NCBI RefSeq assembly: GCF_002159185.1
Contig: NZ_NFHD01000002.1
Span: forward strand, 1-64,000
Source of the DNA: Gemmiger sp. An87
GTDB lineage: Bacteria > Bacillota > Clostridia > Oscillospirales > Ruminococcaceae
Direction of reading: 5' to 3'
DNA length: 64,000 nt
The position numbers and the translations under genes were made by a program. The notes beneath the pieces are model-generated. The model was not told the DNA's origin and ran no database searches. It was given only the letters and a program-made list of their open reading frames with translations. Positions 52,316 to 59,765 of this stretch are shown in pieces (the first letter of the stretch is position 1; every line of letters begins with the position of its first letter).

Positions 52316-52348
52316 GCCGGGGCGGACAGAACACCGCCCCGGCTTTTT
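52316..52348 (+). terminator. Terminator after the dipeptidase gene
   Basis: GCCGGGGCGG (52316-52325) pairs with CCGCCCCGGC (52334-52343), then TTTTTG. It lies only two bases ahead of the next promoter. Confidence 0.9.
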
Positions 52349-52350
52349 GC

Positions 52351-52379
52351 TTGACAAGACGAGGAAAACACTGTATGAT
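52351..52379 (+). promoter_or_regulatory. Sigma-A promoter of the tetR-like gene
   Basis: TTGACA (52351-52356) and TATGAT (52374-52379), 17-base spacer. The operator palindrome begins at the last base of the -10, and a second inverted repeat AACACTG-N9-CAGTGTT (52367-52389) straddles it, so autorepression is likely. Confidence 0.75.
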
Positions 52380-52391
52380 GAACAGTGTTCA
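52379..52391. promoter_or_regulatory. Putative TetR operator 1 (TGAAC-N3-GTTCA)
   Basis: The 13-base palindrome TGAACAGTGTTCA lies directly downstream of the -10 box. The same arms recur at 53052-53064 upstream of the DUF2871 gene. Confidence 0.6.
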
Positions 52392-52411
52392 AGATGAAAG
52401 GCAGGAGCGCC

Positions 52412-52969
52412 ATGAATAAAGTGATCACATCCCGCGAGGAGCTGCTGGCCGCCAGCAAGAGCATTGCCGCCAGTCAGGGCCTGGCCGCACTGAACATGCG
52501 GGCAGTGGCCGCTGCCGCCAACGTGGCGGTGGGCTCGGTGTACAATTATTTCCCCAGCAAGGCAGAGCTGGTCACCGCCACGGTGCAGGACATCTGGCGG
52601 GGGATCTTCCACGCGGCGGGCAGCTATGCCCAGGCGGGGGATTTCTGTGCCTGTGTGGAGTGGCTGTTCGACAGCATCCGTACCGGGGCAGCGGAATATC
52701 CGGATTTTCTGCGGGCTCATATGAGCGGCTTTGCTGCCCAGGACCGGAAAAAGGCCCGGCAGACCATGGAAGAGGCCTTTGGCCACATGCGCGCCAGCCT
52801 GGAGCAGGTGCTGGAGCGGGACGAAAAGGTGCGGCTGGATGCCTTCGGCGAGGACCTTACCCGGCAGCAGTTTGTGGCGTTTGTGTTCTCCAGCCTGATG
52901 GCGGGGCTTGCCCGGGAGGAGACCGACTGCGCGGTGCTGCTGGCGGTGATTCGCCGGGTGCTGTACTGA
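52412..52969 (+). CDS. TetR-family transcriptional regulator
   Basis: 185 residues. The N-terminal 50 residues form the TetR helix-turn-helix (LNMRAVAAAANVAVGSVYNYFPSKAELV). The C-terminal ligand and dimer domain is helical (CVEWLFDSIRTGAAEYPDFL...). It probably represses itself and the DUF2871 gene through TGAAC-N3-GTTCA sites. The start at 52412 uses CAGGAG close by; an in-frame ATG at 52385 lies inside the operator. Confidence 0.88.
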   Translation: MNKVITSREELLAASKSIAASQGLAALNMRAVAAAANVAVGSVYNYFPSKAELVTATVQDIWRGIFHAAGSYAQAGDFCACVEWLFDSIRTGAAEYPDFLRAHMSGFAAQDRKKARQTMEEAFGHMRASLEQVLERDEKVRLDAFGEDLTRQQFVAFVFSSLMAGLAREETDCAVLLAVIRRVLY

Positions 52970-53009
52970 CCGAAGTCCCCGCATGAATCTGCGTTTCCGG
53001 AAAAATTCT

Positions 53010-53043
53010 GCGCCGCCCCCGGCGGGAGCGGCGCGGCTTTTTT
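53010..53043 (+). terminator. Terminator after the tetR-like gene
   Basis: GCGCCGC (53010-53016) pairs with GCGGCGC (53028-53034), with further inner pairs. It is followed by GGCTTTTTT. Confidence 0.75.
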
Positions 53044-53051
53044 ACAAAATA

Positions 53052-53064
53052 TGAACCATGTTCA
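53052..53064. promoter_or_regulatory. Putative TetR operator 2 (TGAAC-N3-GTTCA)
   Basis: TGAACCATGTTCA has the same 5-base arms and the same 3-base spacing as operator 1. It lies 37 bases before the DUF2871 start, directly after the terminator. No clear -35 box was found, so the exact promoter is uncertain. Confidence 0.55.
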
Positions 53065-53101
53065 AAAAGTGGGCCCAGGGCCCGGAAAGAGGGAACTCCT
53101 T

Positions 53102-53521
53102 ATGAAAAAACTCATCAATACCGCATTCGGCTACGCCATCGCCTCCATGGCCTTCGGCGTGTTCTACCGGGAATTTACCAAGTGGAACGGCTTTACCGGC
53201 AAGACCACTCTGGCGGTGAACCACCTGCATCTGTTCGCGCTGGGCACGGTGCTGTTTTTGGTCTTGGCGCTCTTTGCCAAGACCACCAGCCTGACCGCTC
53301 AGCCCATGTTCCGCCGTTTTTACGGCCTCTATAACGTGGCGCTGCCCTTCATGACCGTGATGTTCACGGTGCGGGGTGTTGTGCAGGTGCTGGGTATCCC
53401 GCTGAGCAGCGGGGCCGACGCGGCCATCAGCGGCATTGCGGGCATCGGCCATATCCTGATGGGCGTGTCCATCGTGATGCTGTTCCTGGCGCTGAAGGCT
53501 GTGGCCAAGAGCGAGGAATAA
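53102..53521 (+). CDS. DUF2871 membrane protein
   Basis: 139 residues with four membrane helices. KKLINTAFGYAIASMAFGVFYREFTKWNGFTGKTTL and the central HLHLFALGT are the DUF2871 signature; the His pair and Glu in the first loop could bind metal or haem, but the function is unknown. The tetR-like gene upstream and the shared operator suggest a TetR-controlled single-protein response. The start at 53102 follows AAAGAGGGAACTCC. Confidence 0.85.
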   Translation: MKKLINTAFGYAIASMAFGVFYREFTKWNGFTGKTTLAVNHLHLFALGTVLFLVLALFAKTTSLTAQPMFRRFYGLYNVALPFMTVMFTVRGVVQVLGIPLSSGADAAISGIAGIGHILMGVSIVMLFLALKAVAKSEE

Positions 53522-53530
53522 ACAATGAAA

Positions 53531-53568
53531 AAAGCGGGCGGTTCCGAATCTTTGGAACCGCCCGCTTT
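53531..53568. terminator. Bidirectional terminator between the DUF2871 and CofE-like genes
   Basis: A perfect 15-bp stem (AAAGCGGGCGGTTCC with GGAACCGCCCGCTTT, loop GAATCTTT). On the reverse strand it continues TTTCATTG. Confidence 0.88.
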
Positions 53569-53584
53569 GCTGTGTGCGGAAAAA

Positions 53585-54784
53585 TTACTTGGTGTAGTTG
53601 TCGAAGTAGCCCTGCACCAGGATGATGGGGGTGCCCTTGTCGCCGCTGCCGCTGGTCAGATCGCACAGGCTGCCGATCAGGTCGGTCAGGCGGCGGGGAG
53701 TGGTGCCCTGGCTGGCCATGTTGCCGGTCAGGCTCTCGGCCTTCTCGTCCTTCTCCCGGATGGCCTGGGAGATGGCGTCCTTCAGCTCCTTGCCGGAGAG
53801 GTTGGCGAAGTCATTGTCGGCCAGATACTTCAGCTTCAGCTCGTTGGGAGTGCCCTCCAGACCGGCGGTGTAGCCGGGGGAAACCACGGGGTCGGCCAGC
53901 TCCCAGATCTTGCCCATGGGGTCCTTGAAGGCGCCGTCGCCGTAGACCATCACCTCAACGTGCTTGCCGGTGGCGTCCAGAATCCGCTGCTGGATGTCAT
54001 CCACCAGCTCCTGGCAATGAATGGGAAACAGCTTTACGGTCTCCTCGGTGGCCTTGTTGGAGCCCAGCAGGCCGTAAGCGTCGTTGTAGCCGCTGCCGTT
54101 CACGGGGGCGGTCATCAGCTCATCCAGGCACAGCACCTTCTCAGCACCGGCGGCAGTCAGCAGCCGCTTGGTGCGCTTGCGGGTGTGAATGTCGCAGGTG
54201 AGCACGTTCTTGGTGTAGTCCAGAATGGCCCGGGGATTGTTGGCGAAGATGATCTCGGCCTTTGCGCCCGCACCCTCGATCACGCTTCGGTAGTACTCCA
54301 CGTAGTCCACGCCGGTGAAGGTGTGCTTTTTGTAGCCGAACAGCTCCCGGTAGCGCTCCTCGCTGAGCACGTCGCTCCAGGGGTTCACGCCGGAGGCATC
54401 CAGCTCATCCTCGCTGATCAGATGGTTGCCCACCTCGTCGGAGGGGTAGCTGAGCATCAGAACAACTTTTTCGCAGCCTGCGGCAATGCCCTTCAGGCAG
54501 ATGGCAAAGCGGTTGCGGCTCAGGATGGGGAAGATCACGCCCAGCGTACCGCCGCCGAACTTCTCCTTCACATCCTGGGCGATGTTCTCCACCGAGGCGT
54601 AGTTGCCCTGGCTGCGGGCCACCACGGCCTCGGTCACGGCGATTACGTCACGGTCGCGCAGGCAGAAGCCCTCGCTGTTTGCGGCGGACAGAACGGAATC
54701 CACCACGATGCTGGCCAGGTCGTCGCCCTGGCGGATGATCGGGGCGCGGATGCCCCGGGATACAGTGCCAACCAAACGTTCCAT
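53585..54784 (-). CDS. CofE-like gamma-glutamyl ligase family protein
   Basis: 399 residues resembling coenzyme F420-0:gamma-glutamyl ligase (CofE/F420_ligase). The N-terminal RGIRAPIIRQGDDL and DRDVIAVTEAVVARSQGN blocks are the family's GTP/metal region. Proteins of this length occur in many clostridia that lack the other F420 genes, and none of those is in the window, so the true acceptor is unknown. A DUF1846 gene lies 249 bases upstream in the same direction. A GGAG site precedes ATG 54784. Confidence 0.78.
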   Translation of the reverse strand: MERLVGTVSRGIRAPIIRQGDDLASIVVDSVLSAANSEGFCLRDRDVIAVTEAVVARSQGNYASVENIAQDVKEKFGGGTLGVIFPILSRNRFAICLKGIAAGCEKVVLMLSYPSDEVGNHLISEDELDASGVNPWSDVLSEERYRELFGYKKHTFTGVDYVEYYRSVIEGAGAKAEIIFANNPRAILDYTKNVLTCDIHTRKRTKRLLTAAGAEKVLCLDELMTAPVNGSGYNDAYGLLGSNKATEETVKLFPIHCQELVDDIQQRILDATGKHVEVMVYGDGAFKDPMGKIWELADPVVSPGYTAGLEGTPNELKLKYLADNDFANLSGKELKDAISQAIREKDEKAESLTGNMASQGTTPRRLTDLIGSLCDLTSGSGDKGTPIILVQGYFDNYTK

Positions 54785-54972
54785 AAAAGCTGTCTCCTTC
54801 TGTGTTTCTTCTCAGCGCACGTGGACAAAACGCTCCCGCGCGCGGGTAGTCCTCTTCCATTATACGGGCAGGGCCGGGGCTTGTAAATCATTTTGCGGCA
54901 AAAAGGGCGCGCAGTGGAAAAGGCGGCAGCCGAGTTTTCCACCATGGAGAGGCAAAATAGTGGGAAACTCGG

Positions 54973-55013
54973 AAAGAAAATGCGCCCCCGGAACCAGAGG
55001 GTTCCGGGGGCGC
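54973..55013 (-). terminator. Terminator of the DUF1846 gene
   Basis: A 14-bp stem, GCGCCCCCGGAACC (54982-54995) with its complement (55000-55013), loop AGAG. The reverse strand continues ATTTTCTTTCC. Confidence 0.85.
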
Positions 55014-55033
55014 GCTGTGCGCTATGGATAAAA

Positions 55034-56515
55034 TCAGAAGAACAGGTCCTTGCCGGGGTACTTGGCCTCCATGGTGATGCGCAGGCCCAGCTTGCGCAGG
55101 GTGCCCTGGTCACCGGAGTGGAGCATCTGGGTGGAGTGCATATCGCAGTCCCGCAGCAGGGGCAGGGCGGACATGGCCTTGGCGGCCACCGGTTCAGTGG
55201 CGGCGCTCACTGCCAGACCGGCCAGCACGTCGTCCACCTTCAGCACGCTGGAGCGGCTGCCCAGGTAGTCGATCTTTAGGCGCAGGATGGGCTCCAGCAC
55301 CTCGGGACGGATCAGCATCACGGAGTCCTGGATGCCGGTCAGCGCCTTCAGGCTGTTCAGCACGGTGGCGCTGCAGGCGCTCATCAGATCGCTGGCCTTG
55401 CCGGTCACAATGCGGCCGTCCGGCAGCTCGATGGCGGCGGCAGGCTGCTCGGTCTGGCGCATCTTGGCCAGAGCGGGAGCAACCACGGCACGGCTCTCGG
55501 CGTTCACATCCAGCTGCTGCATGATGTTCTCAATCTTGTGCAGGCTGGCCTCGCTGGCCTTGCCCTGCTTCACATCGCAGGCAGCGGTGTAGTAGCGGCG
55601 GAAGATTTCCTCGGTGGCGGCCTTGCGTACCACCTCGTCGTCAAAGATGGCGTAGCCGGCCATGTTCACGCCCATATCGGTGGGGCTGCGGTAGAACTCC
55701 TTGTCGCCGGTGATGCGGCCCAGAATGTTCTGCACGATGGGGAAGGCTTCCACGTCGCGGTTGTAGTTGACGGTGGTCTTGCCGTAGGCCTCCAGGTGGA
55801 AGGGGTCGATCATGTTCACATCGTCCAGGTCGGCGGTGGCGGCCTCATAGGCCAGGTTGACCGGGTGCTTCAGAGGAATGTTCCAGATGGGGAAGGTCTC
55901 GAACTTGGCGTAGCCGGCCATCACACCCCGCTTGTACTCGTGGTAGACCTGGCTCAGGCAGGTGGCCAGCTTGCCGCTGCCGGGGCCGGGAGCGGTGACC
56001 ACCACCAGGGGCTTGGTGGTTTCCACATAGGGGTTGGAGCCGTAGCCCTCGTCGCTGCAGATGTAGTCCACAGCCAGAGGATAGCCCTCGATGGGGCGGT
56101 GGATGTAGTTCTTCACGCCGCGGCTGGTGAGCTTTTTGGCAAAGGCGTCGGCAGCGCGCTGGCCGGTGTACTGGGTGATGACCACGCTGTTCACCGCGAT
56201 GTCCATAGCGGTGATGTCGTCGATCAGGCGCAGCACCTCCATGTCGTAGCTGATGCCCAGGTCGGCGCGCATCTTGGTCTTTTCAATGTCGCCTGCGCTG
56301 ATGCAGAAGATGATCTCGGCCTTGTCGCGCAGCTCGTGCAGCAGCCGGATCTTGCCGTTCACATCAAAGCCGGGCAGCACCCGGGCGGCATGGTAGTCGT
56401 CGAACAGCTTGCCGCCGAACTCCAGATACAGCTTGCCCTGGAACTTTTCGATCCGGGCGAGAATGTTCTCGGTCTGCTTTTGAATATAAAGGTTGTTATC
56501 GAATCCGATCTGCAT
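55034..56515 (-). CDS. DUF1846 family protein
   Basis: 493 residues, matching the usual length of this family (about 490-500). Family-like segments are MQIGFDNNLYIQKQT, LYLEFGGKLFDDYHAARVLPGF, TAPGPGSGKLATCLSQVYHEY (P-loop-like) and HSTQML near the C terminus. The P-loop-like segment suggests nucleotide binding. The biochemical role is not established. It is found mostly in anaerobic Firmicutes. A strong AAGGAGG site precedes the start. Confidence 0.9.
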   Translation of the reverse strand: MQIGFDNNLYIQKQTENILARIEKFQGKLYLEFGGKLFDDYHAARVLPGFDVNGKIRLLHELRDKAEIIFCISAGDIEKTKMRADLGISYDMEVLRLIDDITAMDIAVNSVVITQYTGQRAADAFAKKLTSRGVKNYIHRPIEGYPLAVDYICSDEGYGSNPYVETTKPLVVVTAPGPGSGKLATCLSQVYHEYKRGVMAGYAKFETFPIWNIPLKHPVNLAYEAATADLDDVNMIDPFHLEAYGKTTVNYNRDVEAFPIVQNILGRITGDKEFYRSPTDMGVNMAGYAIFDDEVVRKAATEEIFRRYYTAACDVKQGKASEASLHKIENIMQQLDVNAESRAVVAPALAKMRQTEQPAAAIELPDGRIVTGKASDLMSACSATVLNSLKALTGIQDSVMLIRPEVLEPILRLKIDYLGSRSSVLKVDDVLAGLAVSAATEPVAAKAMSALPLLRDCDMHSTQMLHSGDQGTLRKLGLRITMEAKYPGKDLFF

Positions 56516-56692
56516 AAATAGCCTCCTTCTCAGCGCATGAACGCCTGATGCGTCCGCCGGAAAAGCCGGCGGACCAGTCCTTGTTTTTAGGATGTCCTCA
56601 ACTAAAAAATGATACCATGCACCCGCGCTGAATGCAACAAAAAGTCGGGGGAGAAGGGCAAAAAAATAACGGAAAAATTTTTGAAAAACCGT

Positions 56693-56720
56693 TGACTTTA
56701 CCCCGGTGGGGTGATATAAT
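56693..56720 (+). promoter_or_regulatory. Promoter of tRNA-Val
   Basis: TTGACT (56693-56698), 16 bases, then TGATATAAT with the -10 at 56715-56720. The tRNA begins 12 bases later, as expected for a strong stable-RNA promoter. Confidence 0.8.
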
Positions 56721-56732
56721 AACTTTCGTCGC

Positions 56733-56809
56733 GGAGGATTAGCTCAGCTGGTTAGAGTGCCTGCATCACACGCAGGAAGTCTGGGGTTCGAGTCCCTAAT
56801 TCTCCACCA
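56733..56809 (+). tRNA. tRNA-Val (anticodon CAC)
   Basis: 77 nt including an encoded CCA. The acceptor stem GGAGGAT/ATTCTCC has one G-U pair. The D-arm is GCTCAGCTGGTTAGAGT. The anticodon stem CCTGC/GCAGG encloses loop ATCACAC, with anticodon CAC at 56767-56769. The T-arm is TGGGGTTCGAGTCCCTA. It reads GUG, the commonest Val codon in these GC-rich genes. It stands alone. Confidence 0.95.
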
Positions 56810-56846
56810 AAAGCTCACAGGTTTTGCCTGTGAGCTTTCTTTTTTG
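56809..56846 (+). terminator. Terminator of tRNA-Val
   Basis: AAAGCTCACAGG pairs with CCTGTGAGCTTT (loop TTTTG), then CTTTTTTG. Confidence 0.88.
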
Positions 56847-56851
56847 TTTTC

Positions 56852-56892
56852 AGCGCCCCGGCCCGTGCCATTTTGCACGGGGCCGGGGCGCT
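56852..56892 (+). terminator. Second GC-rich hairpin behind the tRNA terminator
   Basis: GCGCCCCGGCCCGTGC pairs imperfectly with GCACGGGGCCGGGGCGC, then TTTTTTATT in the forward direction. On the reverse strand the tail is A-rich, so it does not obviously end the AraC gene. Confidence 0.6.
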
Positions 56893-56895
56893 TTT

Positions 56896-57825
56896 TTATT
56901 TCGCTTCCGGGGTCGGGGAAGAGGATTCTCCGGCGGTCAGGCTGCGCCGTTTGAACTCGCTGGGCGACATGCCCACCTCCTTTTTGAAGGCCTTGCTGAA
57001 GGACTGCAGGGATTCGTAGTTCAGCATGTTGGCGATTTCGGAGAGGGTCCAGCGGTCGTCCAGAATCAGCTCCTTGCTCTTGTCGATCTTCACCTGCAGA
57101 ATGTACCGCTGCAGCGTCATGCCGGTCTTCTGCTTGAACACATGGGAGATGTAGGTGTAGCTGAAGTGCATCTCCTGGGCCAGGGTGCGGATGTCCGGAA
57201 TGGAGAAGATGTGGTCCTCGATGTATTTGATGAGAGTGTACACCGTGGTGCCCACCACCCGGGGGTTGGGTGCGTCCGCTCCCGGCTCGGTGCGCAGGTT
57301 GTGCTGGGAAAAGGTGCGCCAGGTGAGGATCATGATGTTTTCCAGGCAGTTGCTCAGATATTCAAAGGAGTAGGGCAGCTGCTGGTTGAACTCCGCCAGC
57401 ATGTTTTTCAGCACCCCGCCCACCCCGTAATGGTCGCTGGAGCACTAGTTGGTGCGCAGTGACTGCAGATACATCTGCAGAACGCTCAGATATTCGAACT
57501 CGCAGTCCGGCGCGAAGTCGAAGCCCAGGTACAAAAAGCGGAACTTGTTGTCCGAGGAGGTCACCGTGTGCGTGCCCTGCTTGGGGGTAAGGATGATGTC
57601 GTTCTTCTTCACCGGAATGGTCTTGCCGTTCAGCGAAAACTCCCCGCATCCGGCCAGGATCACGCTGAGCTCGTAGCACCACTGCTGGTGCACATCGTCC
57701 ACGCCCTGTTCATAGCGCAGCTCGCCGATCTGATACAGCAGGATGTTTTTGTAGCGCATGGGCGCGTCGTGGTCGGATTCCATATTGAACTGGAAGATCC
57801 GCCCGGCGGTGGTTTTGTTCAGCAT
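56896..57825 (-). pseudogene. AraC-family regulator gene interrupted by an in-frame TAG
   Basis: A single reading frame of 309 codons encodes an N-terminal cupin sensor (about 1-126; GCGEFSLNGKTIPVKKNDIIL) and two C-terminal helix-turn-helix motifs (IRTLAQEMHFSYTYISHVFKQ and LSEIANMLNYESLQSFSKAF). One stop, TAG at 57445-57447, falls between SLRTN and CSSDHYGVG. The rest has no damage. The mutation could be CAG or TGG to TAG. A free DNA-binding half might still be made from the ATG at 57423 or nearby GTGs. The divergent DUF4127 operon would be its target. Readthrough or a sequencing error is possible. Confidence 0.8.
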
Positions 57826-58128
57826 GGTTGGCGCCTCCTTTGGCCGGGGAAAGCCCCGCTTCTACCGCTTATTATATCGAATTTTTGGTGGAAATGGCGG
57901 CTTTTTCTGCAAATGAGCGCAAGATTCATAAAAATAGCGCCATGCACAAAAGCGCGCGAAGAAGTTCGTACATAATGATAACAATGACGGAAAAGTGGAA
58001 AATAGGGGCCACAGGGACCGCAGATTAGGACAAGCGGACACCGCAAACTTTTGCTATGATGTGGGTGACGAAACGAGAGACCGGTCGGGGGGATGCCCCG
58101 GGGACCGGTATGCCTATGGAGAGGACTG
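57826..58128. other. Divergent control region of the AraC and DUF4127 genes
   Basis: The reverse strand has TATAAT at 57871-57876 for the AraC gene, and the forward strand has TGCTATGAT (-10 at 58055-58060) for DUF4127. Both lack a good -35 box, which fits activation by an AraC protein. No open gene is seen in the 303 bases. Confidence 0.5.
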
Positions 58129-59649
58129 ATGCCGTTGAAAACGATGCTGTATCTGCCGCTGGACGAACGCCCCTGCAACTGGCTGTTTCCCCAGATGATG
58201 ACCCGCGGGGTGGCACAGCTGGAGCTGCTCACGCCGCCGCAGGAGCTGCTGGGCCGCAAGAAGACCCCGGCGGATCTGGAAGGACTGTGGGCCTTTGTGG
58301 AGGAGAACTTTTCCCGCAGCAGCTGCGCGGTCCTCTCGGCGGAGATGCTGTTTCTGGGCGGGCTGCTGCCCTCCCGGCTGCACCACATGAGCACGGCCTG
58401 GATTGCCCGCTGTATGGAGCGGCTGCGGGCGCTGAAAAAAAGCAGCCCCGAAACCCGGCTGTATCTGTTCGAGCTGATCATGCGCACCCCGCGCTACAGC
58501 AGCAGCGACGAGGAGCCGGATTACTACCAGGAGTACGGCGAGCGGATTTTCCGCTACGGCTACCTGAAGGACAAGCAGGCCCGCCAGGGGCTGGATGCCC
58601 AGGAGCAGGAGGACCTGCACAGCCTGGCCAACCAGATCCCCCCCGAGCACCGGGCGGACTATGAGGCCCGCCGGAACTTCAACGCAGCCCTGCTGGAAAA
58701 CGTGCTGGAGCTGGTGCGGGACGGCGTGGTGGAGCTGCTGTACATCCCGCAGGACGATTCCTGTGAGTTCGGCTACACCGCCATTGATCAGAAGCGTATT
58801 CACCAGGCCATCCGCCGTCTGGGCGTGGAGGACAAGGTCTACATGCATCCCGGCGCGGACGAGGCGGGCGCGGAGCTGGTTGCCCGGGCCTGGCTGGAAC
58901 TGACCGGCTGCAGCCCCCGGGTATATGTGGAGTACGGCAGCCTGCTGGCGGCCCAGATCATTCCGCTGTATGAGGACCGCATCCTGGGTGCGAGCGTGGA
59001 GCAGCACCTGCTGGCCTGCGGCTGCGAGCGGTGGGATGACCCCTGGACGGCGGACCTGATTCTGGCGGTGAACGCCCCCGGGCGGGTGATGCAGGAGAGC
59101 GCGGACCAGCAGGAGGGGGATGTGACCTACCAGTCCTTCCGCTGCCTGCGGGCCTTCGTAAAGCGGATCGGCCGCTTCGTGGAGGCGGGCAAGCCGGTGG
59201 CGGTGGCGGACTGCGCTTATGCCAACGGCGGCGATTTGGAATTCCTCCGCCTGCTGGACAAGGCGGGCCTGCTGGAAAAGCTGGTTTCCTACAAGGGCTG
59301 GAACACCGCCTGCAACACGCTGGGCACCACTCTGGCGCAGGGCGTGTTCGCACTGGCCGGGCAGGACCGGGCCCAGCTGCGGCGAAACCTGCTGTACCAT
59401 CTGCTGGATGACGGACTCTACCAGGCGCTGGTTCGCGCCGAGGTGCTGTGCCGGGTGCAGCAGGACGGCCTGAGCTATTTTGACCTGGGCACAGGCGCCC
59501 GGAAGTATGGCGAATTCGCCCGGCAGCGGCTGCTGGAGCACTGGCGTGAGCGGCTGCCGTCGAGTTTTTCGGACCTTGCTTCGGCGAGGTTTGAGATATG
59601 GTTCCCCTGGAATCGATTGTTCGAGATCGGGATAACTTGGCGTACATAA
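58129..59649 (+). CDS. DUF4127 family protein
   Basis: 506 residues. The opening TMLYLPLDERPCNWLFPQMM is the diagnostic start of DUF4127. Further blocks are LSAEMLFLGGLLPSR, ELIMRTPRYSSSDEEPDYYQ, YIPQDDSCEFGYTA, ADCAYANGGDLEFLRLL and SYKGWNTACNTLGT. The several Asp and Glu clusters suggest a metal-dependent enzyme, probably acting on sugars or sugar-like acids. The function is not established. It precedes a permease gene by 116 bases. The start at 58129 follows GGAGAGGACTG. Confidence 0.88.
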   Translation: MPLKTMLYLPLDERPCNWLFPQMMTRGVAQLELLTPPQELLGRKKTPADLEGLWAFVEENFSRSSCAVLSAEMLFLGGLLPSRLHHMSTAWIARCMERLRALKKSSPETRLYLFELIMRTPRYSSSDEEPDYYQEYGERIFRYGYLKDKQARQGLDAQEQEDLHSLANQIPPEHRADYEARRNFNAALLENVLELVRDGVVELLYIPQDDSCEFGYTAIDQKRIHQAIRRLGVEDKVYMHPGADEAGAELVARAWLELTGCSPRVYVEYGSLLAAQIIPLYEDRILGASVEQHLLACGCERWDDPWTADLILAVNAPGRVMQESADQQEGDVTYQSFRCLRAFVKRIGRFVEAGKPVAVADCAYANGGDLEFLRLLDKAGLLEKLVSYKGWNTACNTLGTTLAQGVFALAGQDRAQLRRNLLYHLLDDGLYQALVRAEVLCRVQQDGLSYFDLGTGARKYGEFARQRLLEHWRERLPSSFSDLASARFEIWFPWNRLFEIGITWRT

Positions 59650-59765
59650 CGCCGTGTGAGGAGAAACGTCCACAAAGGAGGGATGCGGCAGGCACACAGG
59701 GGGAAAGGTGACCGCAAAAGCGGGAGCCTTTGGTATGGATTCATATTGAAAGGAGAAACATTAAA

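Noticed and set aside
52367-52389. AACACTG-N9-CAGTGTT as the only TetR operator.
   Set aside because: It overlaps the -10 box, but the TGAAC-N3-GTTCA palindrome explains both promoters. The longer repeat is not found before the DUF2871 gene.
57445-57447. TAG as a pyrrolysine or reassigned codon.
   Set aside because: Most gene stops in the window that I checked are TAA or TGA, no Pyl genes are visible, and one isolated TAG is better explained as a mutation or error.
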